This document shows, piece by piece, positions 11,108 through 19,905 of a DNA stretch of 40,086 nt. The DNA comes from Klebsiella pneumoniae. Its GTDB lineage: Bacteria; Pseudomonadota; Gammaproteobacteria; Enterobacterales; Enterobacteriaceae. Location: assembly GCF_000742135.1 (NCBI RefSeq), contig NZ_KN046820.1, positions 1 through 40,086 on the forward strand. Direction: 5' to 3'. Every line of letters begins with the position of its first letter. The first letter of the stretch is position 1. The notes under the pieces were generated by a model. It searched no databases. It was not told the DNA's origin and worked only from the letters and a program-made list of their open reading frames with translations. Position numbers and translations under genes: made by a program.

Positions 11108-12111
11108 TTCCGGCTTCATCGCCGATAGCGCTTCAGCAAGTTTCTGCGGATCGATGCCTGCAGCCTTCAGTGCCTTGATGACTTCGTCATAATTCTGCTC
11201 CGGCGCCTTCTCTTCTTCCTCCTTGCGCGGTACCTTCACCGTCCCGCTGATGAGTTTGGGATTGCGATAATGAACGCTAAAGTAAGTCGCCCGGCCACGT
11301 TTAAACTCGGTGTAATCCAGATAGCCGATATCCCGAAGTTGCTCCATAGCCTTTCGGACCGTGTGGTTCTGCGTATAGACATTTGAGGTAAGATTCAGCC
11401 GGTCCCGCATACGTTTCATGGAGATAGGTGCGGGATTCTGGGGAAGGCTCTCGATGTAGGTATACAGCGCCTGGGCAGATTCCTTCCGCTGCAGGGCGTC
11501 AATGGCTTTCAGCCGAAGCAGGACCCGCCTGTCCATATGGTAAAGCTCAAAGAGCTTGGGTTCAGCCTTGATCTCCACGATATCCTCGTTGATGTCATAA
11601 TAGGCTGACTGCACCAGATGGGTGGTCCATCCTTTGGTCTCGCTCTGGAACTGCAGGGTAACCGAGGCGAGTTTAAACAGGGAATTGCTGATGCGATCCC
11701 GCATTTTCTTGTTTGAGCGCCGTGAGTCAAATCCACACATCTTAACGAATTCAACGAACGACAGTTCCAGGGTGTCACTTTTTACCCCATACTCAGACAT
11801 CGAGCGAATGATCCCGAGCCAGACTTTAAAATCCGTGTCCATATCAAGACGCGAACCGGTGATCTTAACGTCGGTGTACCCTTCGCTTTTGGCGATGGAC
11901 AGCTGTACGAGCTCCTCAGTGGCATCTGTGACGTTTTTACGGTTTGCCTTACTCCTGAGGTTGATTTCAGGGTTGGAACGAAGAGACCGAGCCTCATGAG
12001 CGCTACCGGCTGCACAGTACTGGTACTGTTGACATCCAGCTTAACAACTTCGCCGGTTGTCTTGTCCACTTCCTGAAGATTGAGAGGTAAGCTGTTATTT
12101 TCGCTCGTCAT
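11102..12111 (-). pseudogene. repA: RepFIB-type replication initiator, frameshifted
   Basis: The gene encodes a Rep_3-type initiator that binds the surrounding iterons. It begins [20 protein letters not shown] at 12111 and reads [18 protein letters not shown], the typical RepFIB start. At about 11965 one base is missing: the next frame reads [20 protein letters not shown] and continues without a stop to 11102. It includes LVQSAYYDINEDIVE, LFELYHMDRRVLLRLKAI, RKESAQALYTYIESLPQNPA and the winged-helix segment TVRKAMEQLRDIGYLDYTEF. Repaired, the protein would be about 336 residues, near the family norm. It differs a lot from the common E. coli RepFIB protein, so it is another RepFIB subtype. An ATG at 11842 could restart a 246-residue product without the N-terminal part. 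The break may be real or an error. Confidence 0.85.
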
Positions 12112-12126
12112 CTTGATCCTCAACGG

Positions 12127-12135
12127 TTATCCACA
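12127..12135 (+). promoter_or_regulatory. DnaA box
   Basis: TTATCCACA is a perfect match to the strongest DnaA-binding sequence. It lies 16 bases upstream of the repA start codon, beside the first upstream iteron, and fits an origin where DnaA helps the plasmid initiator. Confidence 0.75.
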
Positions 12136-12150
12136 AAAGAATGTCGTTAT

Positions 12151-12256
12151 ACATATCGCAGTCAACGGATATACATACCTCAGTAAATACCGTTGCATAT
12201 CACAGTATTAGATTTCGCATACAGCAGTCAACTTTTTACATTCCACAGTCGATCCA
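12151..12256. repeat. iterons upstream of repA, first cluster
   Basis: CATATCGCAGTCAA-type repeats occur at about 12151, 12175 (degenerate), 12195, 12217 and 12238. They lie between the DnaA box and the row of GATC sites and probably cover the repA promoter, so RepA binding would both start replication and repress its own gene, as in RepFIB. Confidence 0.75.
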
Positions 12257-12293
12257 GTATGACGTTCAAGCCAGTTACAGCGCCTGCTGCAGC

Positions 12294-12350
12294 GATCCGG
12301 GGATCTTTTTAGGATCTCAATATGATCTCTTTGGGATCAATTACTGGATC
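12294..12350. promoter_or_regulatory. helically phased Dam (GATC) sites
   Basis: GATC occurs at 12294, 12302, 12313, 12324, 12335 and 12347, with another at 12251. Four successive steps are 11, 11, 11 and 12 bases, so the sites lie on one face of the helix. Clustered Dam sites are typical of origins whose opening or sequestration depends on methylation, such as oriC and P1 oriR. The segment is also AT-rich between the sites and could be the unwinding region. Confidence 0.6.
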
Positions 12351-12459
12351 GAAGCAATGAATAACGTTAATCCCCAGCCAGATCTACCTCACCACATTCA
12401 GGGTTCTGCAAGGGTAATCTGAATGCCGCATGAGTAACTCTCCCTGATTTAACATTAAA

Positions 12460-12697
12460 TATTGACTGCGATATGTAGAATCTTCTTTTGTTGTTGACCA
12501 GCCCTCGGCTTTTAGTTTCATACCATAGTCAATTTTTCACATATCACAGTCAACTTCATGAAGATATACTAATCCGGAGAAGTATACGGCATCGTAGCGT
12601 TCGTGCTTTGTGCAGTCTCTGTGCTTTTCCACTTCCTCACTGCGTGAGATCGCTTACTGCGGCGAGCGGCAGTGAGAAATATTGACTGCGGTATGTG
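12460..12697. repeat. iterons upstream of repA, second cluster
   Basis: Further repeats lie at about 12460, 12519, 12538 and 12681, two in each orientation (for example ATTGACTGCGGTATGTG at 12681). They fill the space between the origin and the sop operator. Confidence 0.75.
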
Positions 12698-12740
12698 ATT
12701 GAGCCTCTCTTCTCCGGTTTACAGCTTTCATTACAGTCAG

Positions 12741-12818
12741 CTTTGCAATTTTCAGATGACTTTGCGATTTTATTGTTGCTTTGCAAATAATCCCAAGATT
12801 TAATAAAATGATGCAAAG
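12741..12818 (+). promoter_or_regulatory. sopAB operator
   Basis: CTTTGC occurs at 12741, 12760 and 12779, exactly 19 bases apart, and inverted (GCAAAG) at 12813. In F, SopA bound to ADP recognises this hexamer in the sop promoter and, with SopB, represses sopAB. The sop start codon follows 22 bases after the last site. Confidence 0.8.
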
Positions 12819-12840
12819 CGATGATTAAAGGATGCTCAGA

Positions 12841-14007
12841 ATGGGACTGATGGATATACTTAACCAGTGCATTACTGCTGGACATGAGATGACGAAGGCT
12901 ATCGCCATTGCGCAGTTTAATGACGACAGTCCGGAAGCAAGGAAGATCACCCGCCGCTGGAGAATTGGTGAAGCGGCGGATCTGGTTGGCGTTTCTTCTC
13001 AGGCAATCAGGGATGCAGAGAAAGCCGGCCGGTTACCTCACCCTGATATGGAAACCCGTGGCAGAGTTGAACAACGTGTTGGTTATACCATCGAACAAAT
13101 CAATCATATGCGGGATGTGTTCGGTACCCGACTGCGGCGTGCAGAAGATGCTTTCCCTCCGGTGATCGGGGTTGCGGCTCATAAAGGGGGGGTTTACAAA
13201 ACCTCCGTTTCTGTTCACCTAGCTCAGGACCTAGCCCTGAAAGGACTCCGTGTTCTTCTCGTTGAAGGCAATGACCCACAGGGAACGGCTTCTATGTATC
13301 ACGGATGGGTGCCCGATCTTCATATTCATGCTGAGGACACTCTCCTGCCCTTTTATCTTGGGGAAAAGGATGATGCCAGCTACGCTATAAAGCCCACCTG
13401 CTGGCCTGGCCTTGATATCATCCCGTCCTGTCTGGCACTGCACCGCATTGAAACTGAGCTGATGGGGAAATTTGACGAAGGCAAATTACCTGCTGACCCG
13501 CACCTGATGCTCCGTCTGGCCATTGAAACGGTCGCTCATGATTATGACGTGATTGTTATCGACAGTGCACCCAACCTTGGTATCGGTACGATAAATGTTG
13601 TATGCGCTGCTGATGTATTGATTGTCCCTACTCCGGCAGAGCTGTTCGACTACACCTCCGCACTGCAGTTTTTCGATATGCTTCGTGACCTGCTTAAGAA
13701 CGTGGATCTTAAAGGCTTCGAGCCAGATGTCCGTATTCTGCTTACCAAATACAGTAATAATAACGGCTCGCAGTCCCCGTGGATGGAAGAACAAATTCGG
13801 GATGCCTGGGGAAGCATGGTCCTTAAAAATGTTGTGCGCGAAACGGATGAAGTCGGTAAAGGTCAGATCCGTATGAGAACCGTTTTTGAACAGGCTATTG
13901 ATCAACGTTCTTCAACAGGTGCCTGGCGTAATGCCCTCTCTATCTGGGAGCCTGTTTGCGATGAGATTTTTGATCGTCTGATTAAACCACGCTGGGAGAT
14001 TAGATAA
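12841..14007 (+). CDS. sopA: SopA, plasmid partition ATPase
   Basis: SopA is a type Ia ParA ATPase. It forms gradients or filaments on the nucleoid to move plasmid copies apart and represses its own operon. The protein of 388 residues closely matches F SopA. The N-terminal HTH ([20 protein letters not shown], residues 43-61) binds the operator. The deviant Walker A is [11 protein letters not shown] with Lys120, the same residue number as in [12 protein letters not shown] is the Walker B region. I chose the ATG at 12841 because it gives the F length and has AAAGGA at a suitable distance; the ATG at 12832 would put that site almost on the start. It overlaps sopB by one base. Confidence 0.96.
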   Translation: MGLMDILNQCITAGHEMTKAIAIAQFNDDSPEARKITRRWRIGEAADLVGVSSQAIRDAEKAGRLPHPDMETRGRVEQRVGYTIEQINHMRDVFGTRLRRAEDAFPPVIGVAAHKGGVYKTSVSVHLAQDLALKGLRVLLVEGNDPQGTASMYHGWVPDLHIHAEDTLLPFYLGEKDDASYAIKPTCWPGLDIIPSCLALHRIETELMGKFDEGKLPADPHLMLRLAIETVAHDYDVIVIDSAPNLGIGTINVVCAADVLIVPTPAELFDYTSALQFFDMLRDLLKNVDLKGFEPDVRILLTKYSNNNGSQSPWMEEQIRDAWGSMVLKNVVRETDEVGKGQIRMRTVFEQAIDQRSSTGAWRNALSIWEPVCDEIFDRLIKPRWEIR

Positions 14008-14978
14008 TGAAGCGTGCCCCTGTCATTCCAAGACATACCACACATACTCAATCGACTGAAGATACCTCATCACCGGCGCCGGCTGCGCCGATGGTGGATT
14101 CATTAATTGCGCGCGTGGGTGCTATGGCCCGCGGTAATGCCATCTCTCTTCCGGTATGTGGACGGGAAGTAAAATTTACCCTTGAAGTGCTCCGGGGAGA
14201 CTCTGTTGAGAGCGCTTCACGCGTATGGTCAGGCAATGAGCGCGATCAGGAACTACTTACCGAAGATGCTCTGGATGATCTCATTCCTTCATTTTTACTG
14301 ACTGGTCAGCAGACTCCAGCTTTCGGCCGCCGGGTTTCCGATGTCATTGAAATTGCAGACGGCAGCCGTCGCCGTAAAGCCGCAATCCTGACGGAAAGTG
14401 ATTATCGCATTCTGGTTGGTGAACTGGACGATGAGCAGATGGCAGCATTGTCCCGACTGGGTAACGATTATCGGCCGACGAGTGCTTATGAACGTGGTCT
14501 GCGTTATACAAGCCGGCTGCAGAATGAGTTTGCTGGAAATATTTCTGCACTTGCCGATGCGGAAAACATCTCTCGTAAGATCATTACCCGCTGTATCAAT
14601 ACGGCCAAACTGCCTAAATCCGTTGTTGCCCTGTTTGCACATCCTGGAGAACTGTCTGCCCGGTCAGGTGAAGCCCTTCAGAAGGCTTTTGCAGATAAAG
14701 AAGAATTACTGAAGCAGCAGGCTGAGACTCTCCACGATCAGAAGAAAGCGGGACTAATCTTCGAAGCTGAAGAGGTCATTAGTCTTTTAACATCCGTACT
14801 GAAACAATCTTCCGCATCAAGAGTTAATCTGAGCTCACGTCATCAGTTTGCTCCAGGGGCAACAGCATTGTACAAGGGCGATAAAATGGTGCTTAACCTG
14901 GATAGGTCCCGCATTCCTGCGGAGTGTATAGAGAAAATAGAAGCCATTCTTAAGGAGCTTGAGAAACTAGGAGTTTGA
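14007..14978 (+). CDS. sopB: SopB, centromere-binding partition protein
   Basis: SopB binds the sopC repeats, spreads on nearby DNA and stimulates the SopA ATPase. The 323-residue product matches F SopB over its whole length. The ParB-type segment [20 protein letters not shown] contacts SopA and CTP-binding neighbours; the HTH region [20 protein letters not shown] binds the 16-base inverted repeats in sopC; the C-terminal dimerisation domain ends [18 protein letters not shown]. The start overlaps the sopA stop (TAATG), so translation is coupled. A hairpin and the sopC array follow. The C-terminus ends LGV where F has PAP, and other small changes are spread over the protein. Confidence 0.96.
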   Translation: MKRAPVIPRHTTHTQSTEDTSSPAPAAPMVDSLIARVGAMARGNAISLPVCGREVKFTLEVLRGDSVESASRVWSGNERDQELLTEDALDDLIPSFLLTGQQTPAFGRRVSDVIEIADGSRRRKAAILTESDYRILVGELDDEQMAALSRLGNDYRPTSAYERGLRYTSRLQNEFAGNISALADAENISRKIITRCINTAKLPKSVVALFAHPGELSARSGEALQKAFADKEELLKQQAETLHDQKKAGLIFEAEEVISLLTSVLKQSSASRVNLSSRHQFAPGATALYKGDKMVLNLDRSRIPAECIEKIEAILKELEKLGV

Positions 14979-15031
14979 TGCGGACACGCTTTAGTCTACG
15001 GTTATCTCCCTTTACTTCATTTCCTTTCTCA

Positions 15032-15056
15032 CAGGCCAGAAAAAATAACTGGCCTG
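15032..15056 (+). terminator. hairpin after sopB
   Basis: CAGGCCAG and CTGGCCTG make an 8-base-pair GC-rich stem around a nine-base A-rich loop, 54 bases after the sopB stop. There is no T-run, so it may only slow or protect the transcript. Confidence 0.5.
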
Positions 15057-15067
15057 AATACTCTCTA

Positions 15068-15254
15068 TGGGACCACGGTCCCATCTGTATTATCGATTAG
15101 GTTTTCAGCCTGGGACCACAGTCCCACCTGCATCGTCGTTTAGGTTTCAGCCTGGGACCACGGTCCCACCTGTGTCGTCGTTTAGGTTTTCAGCCTGGGA
15201 CCACGGTCCCACCTGCATCGTCGTTTAGGCTTCCAGCCTGGGACCGCAGTTCCA
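15068..15254 (+). repeat. sopC: sopC centromere, five repeats
   Basis: Five copies of the SopB site TGGGACCACGGTCCCA start at 15068, 15111, 15153, 15196 and 15239, spaced 43, 42, 43 and 43 bases. Each sits in a direct repeat with the sequence CATCGTCGTTTAGG between. F has twelve repeats of 43 bases. Copy 2 reads ACAG for ACGG, and copy 5 is degenerate (TGGGACCGCAGTTCCA). A single repeat is known to be enough for partition in F, so the array should work. Confidence 0.95.
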
Positions 15255-15577
15255 TCAATGCCTGTCACGAACAGGTATTGGCATGGCGCCGGTGACCCGT
15301 TGAGCGGAGTAATCACGCAGCACGATTGCTATTACAGGCGATGGTGAAAGCTCTGTTGGGAAATGAACGAAGCATGCATGTTGAGTGAAATCTGCAAAAT
15401 TTCGCAGGGTATGCGGCTTAATTTTAAATTTCCGCAAGCATTTTTAAAGCCAGTTGCCGCCGCTGCGCGTAGGCCGGTCCTTCGTTCGGCCGGTAACCAG
15501 TTCCGGCCGTTTTTACGACCTTGGGATCACCTCGTCAGCAGTGTCTCCACTGTGATGTCGTTTGTCACGTTGTCCGA
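15255..15577. other. gene-free stretch after sopC
   Basis: No convincing frame is present. A GGCCGGT-type inverted repeat occurs near 15473-15508 (GGCCGGTCCTTCG, then CGGCCGGTAACC). The toxin gene expected after stbD on the minus strand is not here. Confidence 0.4.
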
Positions 15578-15806
15578 TCACAAAATATATTGGTTTTGAC
15601 GTTCTGTTATCAATTGCGCCAGGTCTTTTTCGTCCAGAAGATCGAGCATTTTTTCATACAGAACCGCGGGCACACAATAAAAAAACAGGCCGGTTGCTGT
15701 CAATAATAGCGACCGGGTAGCCGCAGCCGGCACCGGCGCTGCCCACCGGATCGTTTTTAAGTTCGCTGACGCTGGCAGTTACATCACACAGAATGATATT
15801 TGTCAT
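15578..15806 (-). pseudogene. stbD: StbD-type antitoxin, frameshifted
   Basis: The gene encodes an antitoxin of the Phd/YefM type, partner of a RelE-like toxin StbE in plasmid stability loci. It starts MTNIILCDVTASVSELKNDP at 15806, behind a GGGGGGAA ribosome site, and reads YPVAIIDSNRPVF. A run of seven T then breaks the frame; with six T it continues FYCVPAVLYEKMLDLLDEKD and LAQLITERQNQYIL to the stop at 15578, giving a 75-residue protein. No StbE gene follows, so this is an orphan. The N-terminal DNA-binding part could still be made as a short product. Confidence 0.8.
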
Positions 15807-15884
15807 GGTTCCCCCCTGAGACAAGTCATCTGCATGATCGGTAAAGTATGATCTGGCGGCAAGTTCCGTCTGTCATTTCGCCGG

Positions 15885-16518
15885 TCAGAAACGGGCAACC
15901 GGCAGCTCCTTCCAGCGGGTGGTATATACCGATGAAAGCATCTCACGTTTCATCGGCCATTCCGGGGCAATTCCTCTACCGGCAAACCATACTTTACCCA
16001 GCCCTGAGTTGTTGATCCCGTCCAGAACCATCATCAGCTCAGCACTGTGAGGCCGTGGCGGGCGTTCGTCGAACAGTTGCAGCTGCGAAACGCCAGACCC
16101 GGTGAAATCATTCAGCATAACTCCGGCTTTGGCATACCGGAGCCCATCCTTCCAGATACGCTCCAGAGCCGTTGTGGCGGCAGCAATGATATCCCTGGTG
16201 TCCTGAGTGGGTGTAAGCAGTTTCTCCGTGGCCACGTTGCCGTAGTAAGGCTCTTTAACGGCGAACGGAGACGTTTTGATGGAAACGGAAATATGCCGGC
16301 AATACTGGTGCTCTTTACGCAGCTTTTCAGAGGCCCGCTCAGCGTGCTGACAGATAGCCTGGTGGAGCGACTCGTACTCCGTGATCTTCACACCAAAACT
16401 GCGACTGCAGACAATTTGCTGTTTCCTCGGAGGGGCTTCCTCAAGCGAAAGGCAGCTTTCCCGTTCAGTTCACGTACCGTTTGCTCTAGGACCACAGAAA
16501 AATTTTTGCGGATGAAGG
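15885..16518 (-). pseudogene. umuC: UmuC-type DNA polymerase V, C-terminal fragment
   Basis: The sequence is the last half of the catalytic subunit of error-prone polymerase V. It reads FIRKNFSVVLEQTVRELNG, then after a frame change near 16465 SLEEAPPRKQQIVCSRSFG and KITEYESLHQAICQHAERAS, then HISVSIKTSPFAVKEPYYGN, KLLTPTQDTRDIIAAATTAL, KAGVMLNDF and the end TTRWKELPVARF. This is the little-finger domain and the beta-clamp/RecA-interacting tail. The palm with the catalytic acidic residues is missing, replaced by an IS3-family orfB at about 16519. It cannot make DNA. The partner umuD is not in the window. Confidence 0.88.
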
Positions 16519-17308
16519 TCGAGTTTGTCCTGCGCATCTTCCAGCGACAGGAACCAGTGAATGTTCAGGCATTCATCCCGCAGACTGCCGTTAAATGATT
16601 CAATAAACGGATTATCCGTTGGTTTTCCGGGGCGGGATAAGTCCATTGTGACACCGTGCTCATACGCCCATTTATCCAGACTTTTCAAAATAAACTCGCT
16701 GCCGTTATCTGTCTGAATACGTACCGGCAGACGCTTGCCCAGCACCCGCAACCTTTCCATCACACCGACCACATCCTCACCTTTCAGCGACTTTCCGGCA
16801 TGGATCGCCACACACTCCCGACTAAAATTATCCACTACAGTCAGCGCCCGGAAACGTGTTCCGTTAAACAGATTATCCGACACGAAATCCATACTCCAGC
16901 ACTGATCGATACCGGTCAGGACCGGACGTTGCTGACGATGACATGCATGCGGGGGCGCTTTTTGCGCAGGTTGAGGCCTTCCAGACAGTAAATCCGGTGT
17001 GTTTTCTTGAGGTTAACAGGCCAGCCTTCCCGCCGCAGCTGAATATGAATACGCGGACAACCGTAGCGGATCCGGGTTTCCGCTATTTCCCGGATACGCA
17101 GGGTTATCGCCCGATCATCCCGCCGGCTCTGCCAGTGATAAACGGTTCTGCTCTGCATCAGCAGTCCGCATCCCCGCCGGACACTGATACGGTAAGCCTC
17201 CCGCAGAAAATGCACCGCCTGACGTTTCAGACGCTGATTTTCATCCTCCAGTTACCGCAGACGCCACAGTTCGGTCACGCCCAGACCAGCGAATTTCTTC
17301 TTCCAGTT
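16519..17308 (-). mobile_element. IS3-family element, left part (orfB and end of orfA)
   Basis: Minus-strand DDE transposase reads HFLREAYRISVRRGCGLLMQ, IRYGCPRIHIQLRREGWPVN, then after a frame change near 16910 MDFVSDNLFNGTRFRALTVV, IQTDNGSEF and FIESFNGSLRDECLN with the catalytic residues. It is cut by umuC at about 16518 after SLEDAQDKLD. The end of orfA (NWKKKFAGLGVTEL, then an in-frame stop) lies at 17220-17308. The rest of orfA is on the far side of the IS1111-type element, at 18615-18731. Confidence 0.85.
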
Positions 17309-17374
17309 AATGGGATGGACTACCTACTCCCGCTGCGGTTAACTGTACGAAATGTGCTCACCAGGAGAATCACC

Positions 17375-18391
17375 ATGAATATCGTATTTCTGGGTATTGA
17401 TCTGGCTAAAAATGTTTTTCAGCTCTGCGGGTTAAACCAGGCCGGCAAACCGGTTTATACGAAACGAACTGGCCGAAAAGAATTGCTCCAGACGCTGGCA
17501 AATATTCCTGCATGTCTGATTGGGATCGAAGCGTCCACCGGGGCATTTTACTGGCAGCGTGAGTTTGAGAAACTGAGGCACAAAGTAAAGGTCATCAGTC
17601 CTCAGTATGTAAAACCCTTTGTCCGCGGGCAAAAAAATGATGGTAATGATGCACAGGCCATCGCAGTGGCTCTGATGCAACCGACAATGCAGTTCGTGCC
17701 ACCAAAAAGCCCCGAACAGCAGGATATCCAGGCTTTACACCGGGCAAGGCAGCGTATTGTCAATCGCCGCACTGCTACAGTCTGTCAAATAAGAGGGCTG
17801 TTACTTGACCGGGGGAGCCCCATTGGCAGTGCTGTCTCCAGAGCTCGCCGGGCTATTCCTCTTATCCTTGAAGATGCAGAAAACGGTCTAAGTTCCCGTA
17901 TGCGCAGAACAATTGCCGAGCTCTATGAGCTCTTTAACGATCTCGGGCGTCGGATCCATTTTTTTGATAAGGAAATTGAAACAGTATTCAGGCAATCAGA
18001 AGCCTGTCAGCGTATCGCCAGAGTTAAAGGCATTGGCCCTAAAACGGCCACGGCCATTGTTGCTGCTATTGGCAAAGGAACTGAATTTAAGAATGGCCGC
18101 CACTTTGCTGCATGGCTGGGTCTGGTTCCACGCCAGCATTCGAGTGGCGACAGACAGGCGCTGATGAATATGATGAAAAAAGGCGACAAGCATCTGCGGA
18201 CACTTTTTATTCATGGCGCCCGCGCTGTCGTCAGGGTTGCCACGAATAACAATGATGGCCATATGAATCAGTGGGTTAACCAGTTAAAGGAACGGCGCGG
18301 ATTTAATAAAACGACCGTGGCGGTCGCTAACAAAAACGCGCGAATAATCTGGTCGATGCTGAGAAATGAGACCGAGTATCAGGTAGTGTGA
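17375..18391 (+). CDS. IS1111-type transposase
   Basis: This 338-residue DEDD transposase drives circle formation and insertion of the element. It starts MNIVFLGIDLAKNVFQLCGL with the first catalytic Asp, behind CCAGGAGAA. It continues with IGIEASTGAFYWQREF, KNDGNDAQAIA, the helix-hairpin-helix RVKGIGPKTATAIVAAIG and the C-terminal domain segment AAWLGLVPRQHSSGDRQALM with the serine. Length and motifs agree with the IS1111 group. The frame is also open upstream to 16943, but that part is antisense to the IS3 orfB and is not native. Confidence 0.93.
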   Translation: MNIVFLGIDLAKNVFQLCGLNQAGKPVYTKRTGRKELLQTLANIPACLIGIEASTGAFYWQREFEKLRHKVKVISPQYVKPFVRGQKNDGNDAQAIAVALMQPTMQFVPPKSPEQQDIQALHRARQRIVNRRTATVCQIRGLLLDRGSPIGSAVSRARRAIPLILEDAENGLSSRMRRTIAELYELFNDLGRRIHFFDKEIETVFRQSEACQRIARVKGIGPKTATAIVAAIGKGTEFKNGRHFAAWLGLVPRQHSSGDRQALMNMMKKGDKHLRTLFIHGARAVVRVATNNNDGHMNQWVNQLKERRGFNKTTVAVANKNARIIWSMLRNETEYQVV

Positions 18392-18614
18392 AATTAATCC
18401 CCTGCCAGAAAAAGTTGCAGCGTACTGAGAAATGGTGACAGGTGCACCTGCACAATCGGAACCTGATTTTTATACTGGCCTCAGAGGCCGTCCAGTTGTT
18501 GAGGCGATTGTGTGCGAATTACCCATTTGGCACAGATTTTCCTGATGCCGGATAAATGTAAGCAACAATCCAAAACCAGATTAAGTACTTGCAAAACGGA
18601 GGTAGTCCATAGAT
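18392..18614 (+). ncRNA. possible IS1111 bridge RNA region
   Basis: In the IS1111 group the long non-coding end is downstream of the transposase and is the place of the bridge RNA. These 223 bases hold no gene and contain hairpins such as CAGGTGCACCTG near 18440 and CTGGCCTCAGAGGCCGTCCAG near 18475. The role is inferred from position. Confidence 0.35.
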
Positions 18615-18731
18615 GTAAAAAGTGGCCTCAGAAATACCCATCTTTCGGCAGACTTCCTCTACCCGAGTGCCGGTTTCGGCCTGTTTCAGCGCAAATGCTA
18701 TCTGTTCTTCGGTATAGCGGGTCTTTTTCAT
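18615..18731 (-). pseudogene. IS3-family OrfA, N-terminal part
   Basis: The frame starts MKKTRYTEEQIAFALKQAET and runs through CRKMGISEATFY before the IS1111-type element interrupts it. It is the N-terminal HTH of the same IS3-family element whose orfB lies at 16519-17215. The element's right end lies between about 18760 and 18800, not resolved. Confidence 0.85.
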
Positions 18732-18862
18732 GGCGATGTGCCTCTCTGTGAGATGGAAGAAAGACCGGAGACTTCAGTTTAGCCTTGCACTGTTTTCAGG
18801 GAGGAGATCAATGCCTCTAATTAATTGAATTGATGTATGATGCGTGCTTTTGAGGTTTGTTC

Positions 18863-19135
18863 ATGGCCAGCGTTACCGTTCATTGTCCCCGTTGTCAGTC
18901 TGACCAGGTTTACCGCCACAGGCAGAACCCTAAAGGCCGTGACCGGTTTCGCTGCCGCGATTGCTACCGCTTGTTTCTGCTCACTTATACTTATGAAGCA
19001 CGCAAGCCCGGCGTCAAAGAGAAAATTACCGAAATGGCATTCAACGGAGCCGGCGTCTGTGATACCGCAAGGACACTCAAAATCGGCATTAACACCGTTA
19101 TTCGCACTTTAAAAAACTCGCGCCACGACGAGTAA
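18863..19135 (+). CDS. insA: InsA of a diverged IS1
   Basis: This 90-residue protein starts MASVTVHCPRCQSDQVYRHR with the zinc-finger Cys pairs (CPRC, CRDC) and the HTH region GVCDTARTLKIGINTVIRTL that binds IS1 ends and represses transposition. It ends RHDE. It is similar in plan to the canonical InsA near 38000 but differs at many residues. Confidence 0.85.
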   Translation: MASVTVHCPRCQSDQVYRHRQNPKGRDRFRCRDCYRLFLLTYTYEARKPGVKEKITEMAFNGAGVCDTARTLKIGINTVIRTLKNSRHDE

Positions 19136-19551
19136 CCACATCTCCGGTTGCTCATGCCGATGTGGCGCTCATCTGCGAACTCGACGAGCAATGGAGGTCG
19201 GCAGCAAAGCCCGGTAGCACTGGCTCTGGTACGCGTACAACACGAAAACAGGCGGTGTGCTGGCCTATACTTTTGGGCCACGGACCGATGCAACCTGCAG
19301 AGCGCTGCTGGCTCTGCTCACACCGTTTAATATCAGCATAATAACCAGCGATGACTGGGGAGTTACGCCAGAGAGGTGCCGAAGGATAAGCATCTGACCG
19401 GTAAAATCTCTACTCAGCGCATTGAGCGAAACAATCTGACGCTGAGAACCCGAATCAAACGCCTGGCTCGTCGACCGTCTGTTTCTCACGCTCTGTTGAG
19501 CTGCATGAAAAAGTCATCGGGGCCTTCATTGAAAAATACATGTTCTACTAA
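19091..19551 (+). pseudogene. insB: InsB of a diverged IS1, multiple frameshifts
   Basis: Pieces of the DDE transposase appear in different frames: ICELDEQW, the NTKTGGVLAYTFG segment, ISIITSDDWGSY, KIST-QRIERNNLTLRTRIK and the end FIEKYMFY at 19551. At least three frame changes occur (near 19195, 19225 and 19365), so no active transposase can form. Confidence 0.8.
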
Positions 19552-19555
19552 TTAG

Positions 19556-19860
19556 ATGCACTACCAGATGGCGTATTATCAGAAGCGACTTAAGGGCAGC
19601 GGCCTGAAACAGAGCATGTCAAGAAAGAGAAAATGTCACGACAATGCAGTAATGGAAAGCTTCTTCGGTACGCTAAAGATTGAATGTTTTTACCTGAAGG
19701 AACATAAGAATATCAGCTATTTGCGCATGGCTATAGATGAGTACATCCACTATTACAACCATGAAAGAATAAAACAAAAAGGCCTGAGTCCGGTAGAGGA
19801 CCGAACCCAGGCCCTGTTAGCCGCTTAATATAAACTGTCCAATATTATGTCAGTTCACAA
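19556..19860 (+). mobile_element. IS3-family remnant, 3' end of orfB
   Basis: The frame 19556-19828 encodes YYQKRLKGSGLKQSMSRK, then CHDNAVMESFFGTLKIECFY and YYNHERIKQKGLSPVEDRTQ, the end of an IS150/IS3-type transposase with the last catalytic Glu in AVMESFF. The terminal sequence lies near 19840-19860. The rest is gone. Confidence 0.85.
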
Positions 19861-19905
19861 GGTGTTTTTTTTAAAAGATAAATCCAGAAAAAAAATGATA
19901 AATAG

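Larger units (their letters stand above)
17309..18614 (+). mobile_element. IS1111-type (IS110 family) element, complete
   Basis: The borders can be read exactly because the element splits the IS3 orfA codons for ATFY and NWKKK: before insertion the site read CCAGTTGTAAAAAGTGG. This gives about 1306 bp (a base or two uncertain). Sub-terminal inverted repeats TGGACTACCT (17316) and AGGTAGTCCA (18600) are typical of the IS1111 group. No target duplication is present. The transposase is intact. This is probably the only IS110-family element here able to move by itself. Confidence 0.9.
18835..19555 (+). mobile_element. diverged IS1-family element, decayed
   Basis: This element has the IS1 order insA-insB but is clearly diverged from the IS1 copies at both ends of the window. 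insA is complete; insB has several frame changes. I cannot see clean terminal repeats. It is joined on the right to an IS3-family remnant. Confidence 0.75.

Noticed and set aside
13486..13905. A 139-codon minus-strand frame inside sopA
   Set aside because: Shadow of sopA; codon pattern and conservation belong to the plus strand.
15068..15254. Regular repeats of about 43 bases, CRISPR-like spacing
   Set aside because: Each unit contains the SopB palindrome, the spacers are alike, and the array follows sopB; this is the sopC centromere.
16943..17374. N-terminal extension of the IS1111-type transposase
   Set aside because: It is the antisense of the IS3-family orfB and crosses the element border at 17309; the native start is at 17375.
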